From the NCBI RefSeq assembly GCF_963511525.1, contig NZ_CAUPIY010000002.1, positions 124,001 through 188,000 of the forward strand: a stretch of 64,000 nt of DNA, written 5' to 3'. A program made the translations under genes and the position numbers. This document shows, piece by piece, positions 7,656 to 15,986 of the stretch (its first letter is position 1; each line of letters begins with the position of its first letter). The DNA is from Mobiluncus sp963511525 (GTDB taxonomy: Bacteria; Actinomycetota; Actinomycetes; Actinomycetales; Actinomycetaceae). The notes beneath the pieces are model-generated. The model saw nothing but the letters and a program-made list of their open reading frames with translations. It ran no database searches and was not told the origin of the DNA.

Positions 7656-8642
7656 ATGGAAGAACTCCCTATGATTCTGTTTACCGTCATCGCCCAGATG
7701 GCAATCGGGGCTTTTTGGGCTCTGGGATTTGTCCAACTGCTCGGACGGCTGCGCAAACTGCCTGGTGAAGCCATAGACCGGGTGACCGACACATCCTTGT
7801 TCGCGGTCGGACCGCTGCTGATTCTCGGTTTCTTCGCGGCGTTTTTCCACCTAAACGACCCGTTCCACGCCCCGTTCACGCTGCTACACGTCGGCTCCTC
7901 GTGGCTCAGCCGCGAACTGTTGAGCGGGGTGTTGTTCGGCGGTTTCGGTTTCGTTTTTGCCGCGTGCCAGTGGAATAAGTGGCTGAGCCGCACCGTCCGC
8001 GATGTGCTGGCGGTCCTCACCGCCCTGAGCGGCTTGGCCCTGCTGACCTCGATGAGCGGAGTGTACTGCACCGTCAGGACCATTCCGGCGTGGCACACCC
8101 CCGCGGTTCCCGTGTTCTTCTTTGCTTCGGCTCTGTTGACCGGCCCGCTCGCGGTGGCGCTGAGCCTGCTACTGGTGTGGAAAAAGGCACTGTCCGCGAC
8201 CGAAGCCGCTCCCGAAGTAAAGGGATGGCGTTCGCACCTCGCGGTAGGCCAGATTAGCGACGACCTGAAGTCGCTGGTGCACTCCGCCATGCAAATCCTC
8301 ACCATCGTGGGCGCAGCCAGCGGCATCGTCATCATGATTACCTACCCGGCTTACCTGTTAGGTCTGCATCAGCAGGGCGGGGCGGCGGCGCAGGTCGCCG
8401 ACGTCATCTCGGGTGGTTTCCTGACCTGCCGCCTGATTCTGTTAGGTATCGCGGTCATCGGCGCTGGCGTGTTTGCTTTCACTCAGATTCGTTTGCATAC
8501 GCAACCCACAACTACCCTGACCGTGTTGCTGTGCGGTTCCTTGCTGCTGGCTTTCTTCAGCGAACTGATGGGCCGAGCCGTCCACTACGAGGGCTTGTGG
8601 CATGTAGGCTTGAATACAGTGCAAAACGTTATCGCACCCTAA
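7656..8642 (+). CDS. dmsC: Reductase membrane anchor (DmsC type)
   Basis: 328 residues with about eight hydrophobic segments and little else, as in DmsC, which anchors DmsAB and oxidises menaquinol. The ATG at 7656 is set by an aaggag site that overlaps the end of dmsB; the gap to the dmsB stop is 2 bases. Conserved landmarks are P-L-L-I-L-G-F-F near residue 50 and L-F-H/P-F-H residues in the next loop. DmsC proteins vary in sequence, so the call leans on topology and on the operon. Confidence 0.88.
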   Translation: MEELPMILFTVIAQMAIGAFWALGFVQLLGRLRKLPGEAIDRVTDTSLFAVGPLLILGFFAAFFHLNDPFHAPFTLLHVGSSWLSRELLSGVLFGGFGFVFAACQWNKWLSRTVRDVLAVLTALSGLALLTSMSGVYCTVRTIPAWHTPAVPVFFFASALLTGPLAVALSLLLVWKKALSATEAAPEVKGWRSHLAVGQISDDLKSLVHSAMQILTIVGAASGIVIMITYPAYLLGLHQQGGAAAQVADVISGGFLTCRLILLGIAVIGAGVFAFTQIRLHTQPTTTLTVLLCGSLLLAFFSELMGRAVHYEGLWHVGLNTVQNVIAP

Positions 8643-8664
8643 CTGGGGTCCTAGAGAAAACTCG

Positions 8665-8693
8665 GTGGCTCCCGGCGCATAACCGGGAGCCAC
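8665..8693 (+). terminator. Hairpin between dmsC and the chaperone gene
   Basis: An 11-bp perfect stem gtggctcccgg / ccgggagccac with a 7-base loop, followed by only a short T-run (gcttt). It may give partial termination or protect the dmsABC mRNA, lowering expression of the two genes behind it. Confidence 0.55.
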
Positions 8694-8718
8694 GCTTTAT
8701 GACAGAAGGAAGATACCC

Positions 8719-9618
8719 ATGAGTCAGCACATCGACGCCCCTTATCTCGATGCTTTTGCGGCGTCTTTTCTGGTTTTGGGCCGACTGCACCTGGGTCACG
8801 CGACCACGGACACCCGCCGCGACATCTACTCGAAACTCTCCGACTGGCCTTTCTGGTGCGAGCCCTCCCCCCTCCCCGAACTCGCTGACCTCCAGACGGA
8901 CGCCCACGCCGCCCTCACCCGCGGCACCGACCTGCTGCAACGCTCTTGGGAAAGTCACGAGGACGACCAGACGATTCGCATGGATCAGGACTTCCTCTAC
9001 GGGGTTTCGGCCCATGCCCGAGTTTCGCCTTTCGAGTCCGTACATGTTGGCGAGGAGCAGCTGGTGTTCGATACCGAGACGATTCAAGTCCGGATGTACT
9101 ACTCTCAGCTGGGTTTGCAGGCTCCCCGGCTGCACACCGAACCGGATGACCACCTGGGGCTGGAGTTCGCCTTTCTGTCCCAGGGCTGCCAGCAGATGAT
9201 GGCAGCGCTGGAACAGGACCAAACGGAGGACTTCACCCGCGTGCGCGACATCGTCACGGCTTTCACGGCCGAACACCCCCTGCGCTGGGTTCCCGCGACT
9301 TTGCGCGAGGCCGAGGCGCAGGCTCACACCGCCTGGATGCAGGGGGTCGAGGCCCTGAGCTACGCCGCTTTTGCGTCTTGGTGCGTGGCTCTGTCCACCC
9401 GGGAGTTGCTCGCCTCCGCGGACGTGGTGTCGGGATTCGCCGCTCCCTACCGGGGCATTACGCCCGGTCACAAGGGAGTTGCGGTGGGTAAGTTCGGCGA
9501 CCCCGGCGTGGCGGGGGCGGCTCGCGACGCGGCGGACACTGCCGCTCCCGCTCGAGATAGCGAACCTAGCGAACCCGGACACCCCGGCGACCACACTTCG
9601 GAAAACCCCGCCCGATGA
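8719..9618 (+). CDS. TorD/DmsD-family reductase maturation chaperone
   Basis: 299 residues. Members bind the Tat signal of the catalytic subunit and help cofactor loading. The protein is mostly helical with the loose TorD pattern: R-x-Y-x-K-L-S in the N-terminal third, then E-P-D-D-H-L-G-L-E-F-A-F near residue 140, the family hallmark, and a Trp-rich C-terminal part. The last 50 or so residues are a Pro/Ala/Asp-rich tail not usual for TorD. A ribosome site (gaagga) precedes the ATG, and the stop overlaps the next start by 4 bases. Place in the operon strongly supports the role. Confidence 0.85.
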   Translation: MSQHIDAPYLDAFAASFLVLGRLHLGHATTDTRRDIYSKLSDWPFWCEPSPLPELADLQTDAHAALTRGTDLLQRSWESHEDDQTIRMDQDFLYGVSAHARVSPFESVHVGEEQLVFDTETIQVRMYYSQLGLQAPRLHTEPDDHLGLEFAFLSQGCQQMMAALEQDQTEDFTRVRDIVTAFTAEHPLRWVPATLREAEAQAHTAWMQGVEALSYAAFASWCVALSTRELLASADVVSGFAAPYRGITPGHKGVAVGKFGDPGVAGAARDAADTAAPARDSEPSEPGHPGDHTSENPAR

Positions 9619-10457
9619 AAGATTCCCTGCGTGAGCTGCTGCGCTTTTTGAGCGCCGGGGAAGTTCCCGAAACCCTGATCTTGGCCTGCGACCACAGCCT
9701 CCGACCACGTGTGCCTCGCCGGGCGTGTGCGCTGCATTACGATGCTTGCTGGGGCGAGGCACCGTTGGGTTCTATCGCCCAGATTCTGGCACTAGGGGTG
9801 GGCCAGATTGCTTTCGTGCCGTGTTCCAGGGACGGGGGTTTGGGCCGGCTGTTGCAGCTCGGCGAGGAGTTTTTTCCCGGCCGCTTGCGACTGTGGGAGA
9901 CGCCTCACCAGGGCGGGTTTGCCGGAAAATGGGTCGAGGTTTCACAGCTCGGGGTGTCGCGCCGGTCGTTCTTAGGGCTATCCACCACGTGTGTCCTGGA
10001 TCTCAGCGCCAATTGGCAAGAACGCAGCGCGCAGGCTTTTGCCCTATTGGGGGTGAGCGAGCCGCCGCCGGACCCACCACCGGCGTGGACACTGCAGGTC
10101 AGCGCCTGCAACGTTTGCGGGGTATGCGTTGCGGCTTGCCCCCACCAGGCTTTGTCCCTCACGCCTGACCCCGAGGACGCCAATCTGTTCACCCTCACCC
10201 AAGACCTAGCGCGCTGCGAAGCCGACGGCACCTGCCTGAAACTGTGCCCGCCCCGCACCTTAGCGGTGCAAGGCCACCCCACTTGGGCAGAAATCCACAA
10301 TAATGCGACCCGAACCCTGACCGCGGTGAAAACGAAAGTCTGTCCCTCGTGCCACAACCGTTTCCCCGCCGGTACAGGCGAGCTCTGCCCCTTGTGCGCC
10401 TTCCGGCAAGACCACCCCTTCGGCTCAGCTATGCCCATGCATTCCTCACACGATTAG
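9615..10457 (+). CDS. 4Fe-4S ferredoxin-type protein with zinc-ribbon-like tail
   Basis: 280 residues. The N-terminal 150 residues have no motif I recognise but hold L-I-L-A-C-D-H and F-V-P-C-S-R-D-G-G segments like hydrogenase/CoB-CoM-type delta domains. Then come two Cys clusters: C-N-V-C-G-V-C-V-A-A-C-P and C-E-A-D-G-T-C-L-K-L-C-P, enough for two [4Fe-4S] centres. The C-terminus has C-P-S-C-H-N-R-F ... C-P-L-C, a zinc-ribbon pattern. It overlaps the chaperone gene by 4 bases (ATGA). A similar extra ferredoxin is found in some dms/nar loci; here it may feed electrons or act in maturation. The exact job is unknown. Confidence 0.75.
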   Translation: MKDSLRELLRFLSAGEVPETLILACDHSLRPRVPRRACALHYDACWGEAPLGSIAQILALGVGQIAFVPCSRDGGLGRLLQLGEEFFPGRLRLWETPHQGGFAGKWVEVSQLGVSRRSFLGLSTTCVLDLSANWQERSAQAFALLGVSEPPPDPPPAWTLQVSACNVCGVCVAACPHQALSLTPDPEDANLFTLTQDLARCEADGTCLKLCPPRTLAVQGHPTWAEIHNNATRTLTAVKTKVCPSCHNRFPAGTGELCPLCAFRQDHPFGSAMPMHSSHD

Positions 10458-10742
10458 GACTGATACTCTGAAATTAGCTAAGTTAAATTTGTCAAGATTG
10501 ACCATGCATCTGCCAGAAAAATGGGCAAATTTTGTCCCCGGTGAAAAAATGCAATATTTCAATTGAAGTGATTCTTGCGGCGAGACATAGCTGGTGCAAG
10601 AGTGAAGCAAGAGGCCATCAAACGGGCAAACCCAAATTACAGAGGCCTCTAATTGAAAACTCTCACGTAGCTAACTTTTGCGGGATTTCTTTCACCCGCA
10701 TACAATAATACGAAAAATTCAATGTTAAAGGGATTGTCAATT
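10458..10742. other. AT-rich spacer after the dms operon
   Basis: No gene is seen. A loose inverted repeat (agaggcc at 10610-10616, ggcctct at 10644-10650) is not followed by a T-run. A promoter-like pair TTGCGG (10678-10683) and TACAAT (10701-10706), 17 bases apart, serves the next gene. Confidence 0.4.
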
Positions 10743-11162
10743 ATGAATACACGGATTGCAGATTACCTAGGGTTGTTTATAATTTTTACCTTTTACGTAC
10801 TGTATTTTACATTGTCCCCCAGTCGCGAAAATCCATTTATAATTTTCACCGTCATCCTCCTGATTTTAAGCCTTATTTCCATACTGACTTCGTTCGAGGA
10901 ATTATTTACAACATTCAATAAAAATCCACTCATCTTTAGGACCTGCTGTATAACTTTAATCCTAATAGGGGTCTTTTTTTTGGGATTCTTCGTTGGAATC
11001 TCCTGGTCAAGCAGCTACCCCTTTTTGCTGTGGGATTACGCCGCCGAAGTTTCTGCCCCTTGCTTGATGATGCTCTACTTCCCAGCCACAACATTGTGGC
11101 GACTCGCCAAAAAGCTCGAAAATTCGCAAATACACCAGGCATGTATGGATAGTTCCAAATAA
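10743..11162 (+). CDS. Small AT-rich membrane protein, unknown
   Basis: 139 residues with four hydrophobic segments (about 8-24, 30-47, 60-85, 95-115), so likely an integral membrane protein. ATG 10743 has aaaggga 9 bases upstream; an ATG at 10722 is less well placed. Base composition and codon use (many ATA, TTA, AAT) differ sharply from neighbours, a sign of recent transfer. It lies alone between the dms island and rplA, transcribed toward rplA. No family is recognised. Confidence 0.65.
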   Translation: MNTRIADYLGLFIIFTFYVLYFTLSPSRENPFIIFTVILLILSLISILTSFEELFTTFNKNPLIFRTCCITLILIGVFFLGFFVGISWSSSYPFLLWDYAAEVSAPCLMMLYFPATTLWRLAKKLENSQIHQACMDSSK

Positions 11163-11174
11163 GTGACCTTAAAC

Positions 11175-11206
11175 TGGTGGGGCCAAGGTTGCCCCTGACC
11201 CCACCA
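11175..11206 (-). terminator. Hairpin after rplA
   Basis: An 8-bp stem (tggtgggg / ccccacca) with a 16-base loop, 13 bases after the rplA stop. On the minus strand it is followed by a weak T-run (gttta). It may also stop the opposing gene that ends at 11162. Confidence 0.5.
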
Positions 11207-11218
11207 TGAAGAAAGTGC

Positions 11219-11908
11219 TTATTCCTTAGTCGCTAAGGACAGCGGAATGGAAGGACCCATCGTCGTTGAGGTGACGGCCTTCGTGATGTAGCGGCCTTTG
11301 ATGGTCGCGGGACGCAGGCGCTCAATCTCTTCCAGAACAGCCCGGAAGTTTTCGGCCAGCTGGGCGGCCTCGAACGAGCACTTACCGACGATGAACTGCA
11401 GGTTAGCGTGCTTGTCGACGCGGAACTCGATACGACCACCCTTGATGTCCTTGACGGCCTTCGCCACGTCCATGGTGACGGTACCGGTCTTGGGGTTCGG
11501 CATCAGGCCACGCGGACCGAGCACCTTACCCAAGCGACCAACCTTGCCCATCAAGTCAGGAGTCGCTACGGCCACATCAAAGTCAGTGTAGCCTTTGGAG
11601 ACCTTCTCGATGAGTTCGTCCCCACCGACCTCGTCAGCGCCCGCCGCCTCGGCGTCAGCGGCCTTATCACCTACGGCAAAAACCAGGACCCGAGCGGTTT
11701 TGCCGGTGCCGTGAGGCAGAGAAACGGTGCCGCGCACCATCTGATCAGCCTTGCGGGGGTCAACGTTCAGACGCATCGCAACCTCTACGGTCGCGTCAAA
11801 CTTCACGCTGGAAGTTTCCTTGACCAGCTTGAAGGCGTCGTCGATGGGATAGAGAGTGTCGGGAAGAATCTTCTTCGCGGCCTCGTTGTATTTCTTGGCG
11901 TGTTTCAT
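11219..11908 (-). CDS. rplA: 50S ribosomal protein L1
   Basis: 229 residues, the normal size. L1 binds 23S rRNA at the mobile stalk and in many bacteria represses its own mRNA. The sequence has the L1 signature region (V-G-R-L-G-K-V-L-G-P-R-G-L-M-P-N-P-K) and the T-G-K-T-A-R-V-L-V-F segment. ATG 11908 is chosen because aaggag lies 6 bases before it; the frame extends 11 codons further without a site. It follows rplK by 62 bases in the same operon. Confidence 0.97.
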   Translation of the reverse strand: MKHAKKYNEAAKKILPDTLYPIDDAFKLVKETSSVKFDATVEVAMRLNVDPRKADQMVRGTVSLPHGTGKTARVLVFAVGDKAADAEAAGADEVGGDELIEKVSKGYTDFDVAVATPDLMGKVGRLGKVLGPRGLMPNPKTGTVTMDVAKAVKDIKGGRIEFRVDKHANLQFIVGKCSFEAAQLAENFRAVLEEIERLRPATIKGRYITKAVTSTTMGPSIPLSLATKE

Positions 11909-11970
11909 GTTCTGCTCCTTACGCAGTCGTGGTGTGGGCAAACACTAAGCCCCTCCACAGTTTTTGACGA

Positions 11971-12396
11971 TTAACCGACCGTGATGCCCATGGACCGAGC
12001 GGTACCCGCGATAATCTTCTTCGCGGCCTCGATGTCATTAGCGTTGAGGTCTTGCATTTTTTCCGAAGCGATCTTTTCTACCTGATCCCAGGTCAGATTC
12101 GCTACCTTGACGGTGTTCGGGGTGCCCGAACCCTTCGGAACGCCCGCGGCCTTGCGAATCATCTCGGAGGCCGGCGAGGTCTTCAGCACGTAGTCGAAGC
12201 TGTGATCCTCGTAAACGGTGATTTCCACAGGAACCACGGAGCCGCGCATCGACTCGGTCTTGGCGTTGTAGTCCTTGCAGAATTCCATAATGTTTACGCC
12301 GTGTTGGCTCAATGCCGGGCCAATCGGCGGTGCCGGGTTTGCCCCACCGGCTTGAATCTGGAGTTTGATAACTCCGATGACTTTTTTCTTAGCCAT
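11971..12396 (-). CDS. rplK: 50S ribosomal protein L11
   Basis: 141 residues. L11 forms the GTPase-associated centre and is needed for the RelA response. The N-terminal Q-I-x-A-G-x-A-N-P-A-P-P-I-G-P-A-L motif and the G-V-N-I-M-E-F-C-K-D-Y-N region are present, as is the conserved C-terminal RNA-binding domain. aaagga precedes the ATG. secE and nusG, often just upstream of rplK, are absent; a promoter and then an unrelated MFS gene lie there. Confidence 0.97.
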   Translation of the reverse strand: MAKKKVIGVIKLQIQAGGANPAPPIGPALSQHGVNIMEFCKDYNAKTESMRGSVVPVEITVYEDHSFDYVLKTSPASEMIRKAAGVPKGSGTPNTVKVANLTWDQVEKIASEKMQDLNANDIEAAKKIIAGTARSMGITVG

Positions 12397-12585
12397 ATTT
12401 TCGGGTCCTTTTCAATAGGGGTGTCGACCTGGCAGGTTTCCACCCAAACTTCTCTGACTTTGTGAAGGCCGTGTTGACACGGTTTCCACTCGGTCTGCGT
12501 CGTTTTCTCACGGCGGTTTCCGCCGCAAAACGCCACCCATTTGTGGGCAGCAAAAGGTGCGCGCCATCAAGACGCACAAGGAAAT

Positions 12586-12615
12586 ATTCTAACGCTCCCC
12601 CGGCTTTTACACCAA
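12586..12615 (-). promoter_or_regulatory. Promoter of rplKA
   Basis: On the minus strand TTGGTG (12615-12610), an 18-base spacer and TAGAAT (12591-12586). The transcript would have a leader of about 180 bases with no ORF, possibly an L1/L11 regulatory site. Confidence 0.55.
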
Positions 12616-12616
12616 T

Positions 12617-13888
12617 TTAGCCGATTCCCAAGTGCGCGGCGGAGGGCCGGGGCAGGAATACCATCAACACGTAAAACCCCAGCAGCACCAAGAAACCGAA
12701 GTGCAGGCCTACAGCCGCCAACAGCAACCCCAGCAGCAGCGGCGTCACGATCGCACCAATCCCCGAAAGGGAACTGATGACCGCCGCCGCGTACTCCTTG
12801 TGCACCCCCGGCAAGCCGGAAAACTCGGTGGCACTGATGGGATACAGACAGCTGACCCCGACACCGCTGATGAACAAACCGACCACCGCGACACCGACTG
12901 AGGGCACGAAAGCGACCGCAGCGGTGCCGAAAAATCCTAGCCCCACAAATACCCACCAGGCCCAATAGCGCCGGGCAAAGGCAGCCCCACCCAGACGACC
13001 CACCGCCATGCCGATGGCGAAAGCGGTCGCTAAGCCAGAAGCGAGAGCCAAGTCAACCCCCAATTCCCGCAGGCGCGTCACCGCCCAGGCATACATGGCG
13101 AACTCGACTCCGGCCGTGAGGATGAGCCGCAGGATTTGGGAAATCAACAGCCACTTGGAGGGCTTCACGCTGGACGTGCTGTGGTTGCCAGGGGGCACCT
13201 CCGCAGCAGCGGGGGTCGGCGCGTCACTGCCAGCAGCACCCGTTGCGGAAGACGACTGAGTTGGCACGCTCAAACCCTTTTGCAAAACCTTACGGAATGG
13301 CACGGCCGGGAGCCTCCATCCCCACACCAAGGTCGGCACGGCCATCAGCAAAACAAACCACAACGCCATCCGCCCAAAACCGGGAAACACGCGCTCTACC
13401 AGGGCAAAAACTACCGTCGTAGCAATCGACACCGAGGAGGAAATCCCGACGGTTAGTGACAGGTACTTTGTCCCCTCGGTACCGACGAAAGTCCCGGCTA
13501 CCGCAGCCGAAACCGTACTGCCACCCAAGCAGGCCAAGGTCACCCCCACCAAGCTGACCACAATCGAGGGACTCCACTCCACCATCGCTGTTCCCAGCAG
13601 AACCAACAGCGGGGCAAGCCGCAGCGACCAGACCGGGCCGTTGCGCATCACCCACGGCGCCAGCAACCCCGACACCAGCATTCCAAAGCCGTAGGCGGCA
13701 CCCAGCCAAGTGAAAGCCTCGGGTTTCGCGCCGAGGTCGCGCGACAGGGTGGCGATGAGGGAACCGGCGGCGGTGACATAGAAACCCGCCATCGACAGCC
13801 CAATCGCCATCGGCGGGAACATCCGCTTTTGGTTGTGCCAGATTTCCGGCCCCACGTTCGCGGGATTCTGAGGATTTACTGCGTTCAC
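12617..13888 (-). CDS. MFS transporter (12-helix)
   Basis: 423 residues with about 12 hydrophobic segments and a loop of 60 residues rich in Ser, Ala, Pro and Thr between halves (about residues 205-240). Features of the major facilitator family include the G-x-L-x-x-P-W-V turn in the first half. A GTG start with an aaggag site 5 bases upstream fits. It lies 9 bases behind the DHA2-type MFS gene, so the two are co-transcribed. The substrate is unknown. Confidence 0.85.
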   Translation of the reverse strand: MNAVNPQNPANVGPEIWHNQKRMFPPMAIGLSMAGFYVTAAGSLIATLSRDLGAKPEAFTWLGAAYGFGMLVSGLLAPWVMRNGPVWSLRLAPLLVLLGTAMVEWSPSIVVSLVGVTLACLGGSTVSAAVAGTFVGTEGTKYLSLTVGISSSVSIATTVVFALVERVFPGFGRMALWFVLLMAVPTLVWGWRLPAVPFRKVLQKGLSVPTQSSSATGAAGSDAPTPAAAEVPPGNHSTSSVKPSKWLLISQILRLILTAGVEFAMYAWAVTRLRELGVDLALASGLATAFAIGMAVGRLGGAAFARRYWAWWVFVGLGFFGTAAVAFVPSVGVAVVGLFISGVGVSCLYPISATEFSGLPGVHKEYAAAVISSLSGIGAIVTPLLLGLLLAAVGLHFGFLVLLGFYVLMVFLPRPSAAHLGIG

Positions 13889-13897
13889 GTCACTCCT

Positions 13898-15535
13898 TCA
13901 TTTTCTCGCGGCAACCGAGCGTGGTTGACGGGGAAAGAAAACAAAGATAATGGCCACCACCAGCGCTATTGCCAGGAATCCGGCGGAACCCGCGAAGGAC
14001 AGCACGTAGCCGTGGCTCCAGGCGTTCGCTAAGGCCAGGTCTGCTCCCGGCGCGGTGGCTTCCAGACCAGCAGTCGCTGCGAAGAACACGCCGGTGAGGA
14101 TGGCCGAACCAATGGCGGTAAAGATGCGCTGGCCGGTTTGCTGAATGCCTCCGGCGATACCGCCTCGGGAGGGAGAAACCTCCAGCATCGTTTGAGTTTG
14201 GTTTGCTGACCCCATCGAACCCGAGCCGAAACCCAGCACCGCCAGCCCGATACTGATGAGCCACACGGAACCGCCGCGGGCAAACATCACCGCCATCACC
14301 GCGGTCAACACCACCCCCACCAGCATTATCACCAGCGACCAGGCCTGGATAGCCCGGCCGTGCTTGATGGTCTGGCGCGCCACGGCGATGGAAGTCAACC
14401 CGGACAGAATCGCTCCGGGCATCCCGCTGAGACCCGCAATGAGCGCGGTTTGACCGAAACCGTTTTGCAAGAACATGGCGTTGATGGCGTAGACGGAAGG
14501 CACCCCCAGGAACTGGATGGCGCCAATCGCGCTGGCAAAGCTGTAGGAGGGGATTTTGAACAGCCGCAAGCTCACCATCGGGTAGCGTCCTCGTGCCTCG
14601 TAAGCCCGCTCCCACCAGACCCAGAAGCCCAGCACCGTGAGAGACACGGGAATCAGGGCAAAACGCCACAGCGACCCGGTGGTTACAAAAGGCAACATCA
14701 TGCCGATAACGGCTGCCCCGAGCAGGATCATCCCCAGCGGGTCAAGGTCAACCCGGGAGCGCTTCGGGGCTTTCTTTCCAGCCTTGGTGGCCCGGGCAAT
14801 GTCGGCTTCCAAGGCTTCGATGCGGGCACGGCGCGCAAAAATTCGTTCCCGTTTGAACGGCAGCCACAGCAACGCACAGACGACCCCAATCAGACCCAAC
14901 GGCAGGTTCAGGGAAAACGCCAGCCGCCAGCCTTGTTCCCGTCCAAAAATCGCAATCAAGACGCCCGCCAACATCGGGCCCAAAGCCACGGTGACGGACA
15001 CGACTAAACCCATCAGGGCGTAGGCCAGTGCACGAGCCTGACCGGAAAAATACTGCTGAATAATTCCCGCGGTCTGAGGACTATAGATACCGGCCGCGAA
15101 ACCTTGCAGGATTCGCATCCAAACCAGCATGGACCCGGAAGTTGAGATAGCGCACAGGAACGAAGACACGGAAAACAGCGCTAGCCCTAGGACGAACAGG
15201 AGCGAGCGGCCAAACAAGTCGCCAATGCGCCCCATCGGCACCATCGACAGCCCAATAGCCAGGGCATACCCGGAAATGACCCATTGCACCTCTTGGGCAC
15301 TGGCTCCGATAGAGTCGGGCAATACCGCGAGGGCGACGTTCACGGTGGAGACTTGCAGCAACGTCAAGGCCAGTCCCATCAGGACCACGACCAGTATCAG
15401 CGAAGTGCGATATTTCTTGGAGGAACCGGGGACAGTGATAATCCGCGGGTCGCCATCGTTGGTCTCGTCCTGCGAGCTGTTGTTTTCGTCGGAAAGCTCG
15501 TCGTTTTCGCCGGGAACTTCGGTATTCTTTGCCAT
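13898..15535 (-). CDS. MFS multidrug exporter, DHA2 (EmrB/QacA) type
   Basis: 545 residues from ATG 15535. The N-terminal 45 residues are acidic and polar, then about 14 hydrophobic segments follow, as in DHA2 proton-drug antiporters. Motif A appears as M-G-R-I-G-D-L-F-G-R after helix 2 and motif C-like Gly/Pro residues in helix 5. A charged loop (about 230-265) lies between helices 6 and 7. The frame runs further upstream through the tRNA gene, which cannot be coding, hence the later start; its ribosome site is weak. Substrate is unknown. Confidence 0.88.
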   Translation of the reverse strand: MAKNTEVPGENDELSDENNSSQDETNDGDPRIITVPGSSKKYRTSLILVVVLMGLALTLLQVSTVNVALAVLPDSIGASAQEVQWVISGYALAIGLSMVPMGRIGDLFGRSLLFVLGLALFSVSSFLCAISTSGSMLVWMRILQGFAAGIYSPQTAGIIQQYFSGQARALAYALMGLVVSVTVALGPMLAGVLIAIFGREQGWRLAFSLNLPLGLIGVVCALLWLPFKRERIFARRARIEALEADIARATKAGKKAPKRSRVDLDPLGMILLGAAVIGMMLPFVTTGSLWRFALIPVSLTVLGFWVWWERAYEARGRYPMVSLRLFKIPSYSFASAIGAIQFLGVPSVYAINAMFLQNGFGQTALIAGLSGMPGAILSGLTSIAVARQTIKHGRAIQAWSLVIMLVGVVLTAVMAVMFARGGSVWLISIGLAVLGFGSGSMGSANQTQTMLEVSPSRGGIAGGIQQTGQRIFTAIGSAILTGVFFAATAGLEATAPGADLALANAWSHGYVLSFAGSAGFLAIALVVAIIFVFFPRQPRSVAARK

Positions 15536-15586
15536 GTGCCGCCTGAGATTTCTGTGCCGTAAAAATAACCCATAATAAAGTAGTGG

Positions 15587-15668
15587 TGGCGGGTAAGGGA
15601 TTCGAACCCCTGAAGCATTGCGCAGCTGATTTACAGTCAGTCCCCTTTGGCCACTCGGGAAACCCGCC
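15587..15668 (-). tRNA. tRNA-Tyr (GTA)
   Basis: On the minus strand the acceptor arms ggcgggt and acccgcc pair, the anticodon loop reads ctGTAaa, a long class II variable arm follows (typical of Tyr), and the T-arm is gggttcgaatccc. Length is about 82 nt. The final A before the encoded CC lies at 15587. It is upstream of the two MFS genes and on the same strand. Confidence 0.95.
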
Positions 15669-15826
15669 ATACGCCGAAAGCGCCCAACTAGACTACCAGA
15701 TGCGCCGCTATTTTCGCAAACGTCGGTTTTTAGAGCGGAGCTTTGTGGAATATTATTTACAGCCCTGGCGGGTGTCCCCGGATTCTCACGAGCGCTGGGG
15801 CGGGTTCGTTGATTATCGAGGCGATT

Positions 15827-15953
15827 GCACGAACGACCGATTTCAAGTTGAATTCCGCAGCACCACCCACCCCAGCGATTCTAAAACTGCTATTGAGCGT
15901 ATTTTTACGCCGTAGAGATTCTGTCCGAGTGCGACGAAATCGGTCACTCATGC
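15827..15953. repeat. 127-bp element with inverted-repeat ends, copy 1
   Basis: The left end gcacgaacgaccgatttc (15827-15844) and right end gaaatcggtcactcatgc (15936-15953) are inverted repeats at 15 of 18 positions. A second element of exactly the same length sits at 46496-46622 with the same left end. The inner sequences are only loosely alike. On the minus strand each reads as an open 42-codon frame ending L-K-S-V-V-R-A. It lies in the otherwise empty spacer between tRNA-Tyr and murB. Confidence 0.65.
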
Positions 15954-15986
15954 CGGACGATGCGAATCTGGGCGACTCGCGATGCA

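Noticed and set aside
10610..10650. Terminator of the dms operon
   Set aside because: The inverted repeat is only 7 bp with a 27-base loop and no T-run, so I do not call it a terminator.
15536..15670. Longer N-terminus of the DHA2 exporter
   Set aside because: The frame runs through the tRNA-Tyr gene, so the extra residues are not real. The ATG at 15535 is used.
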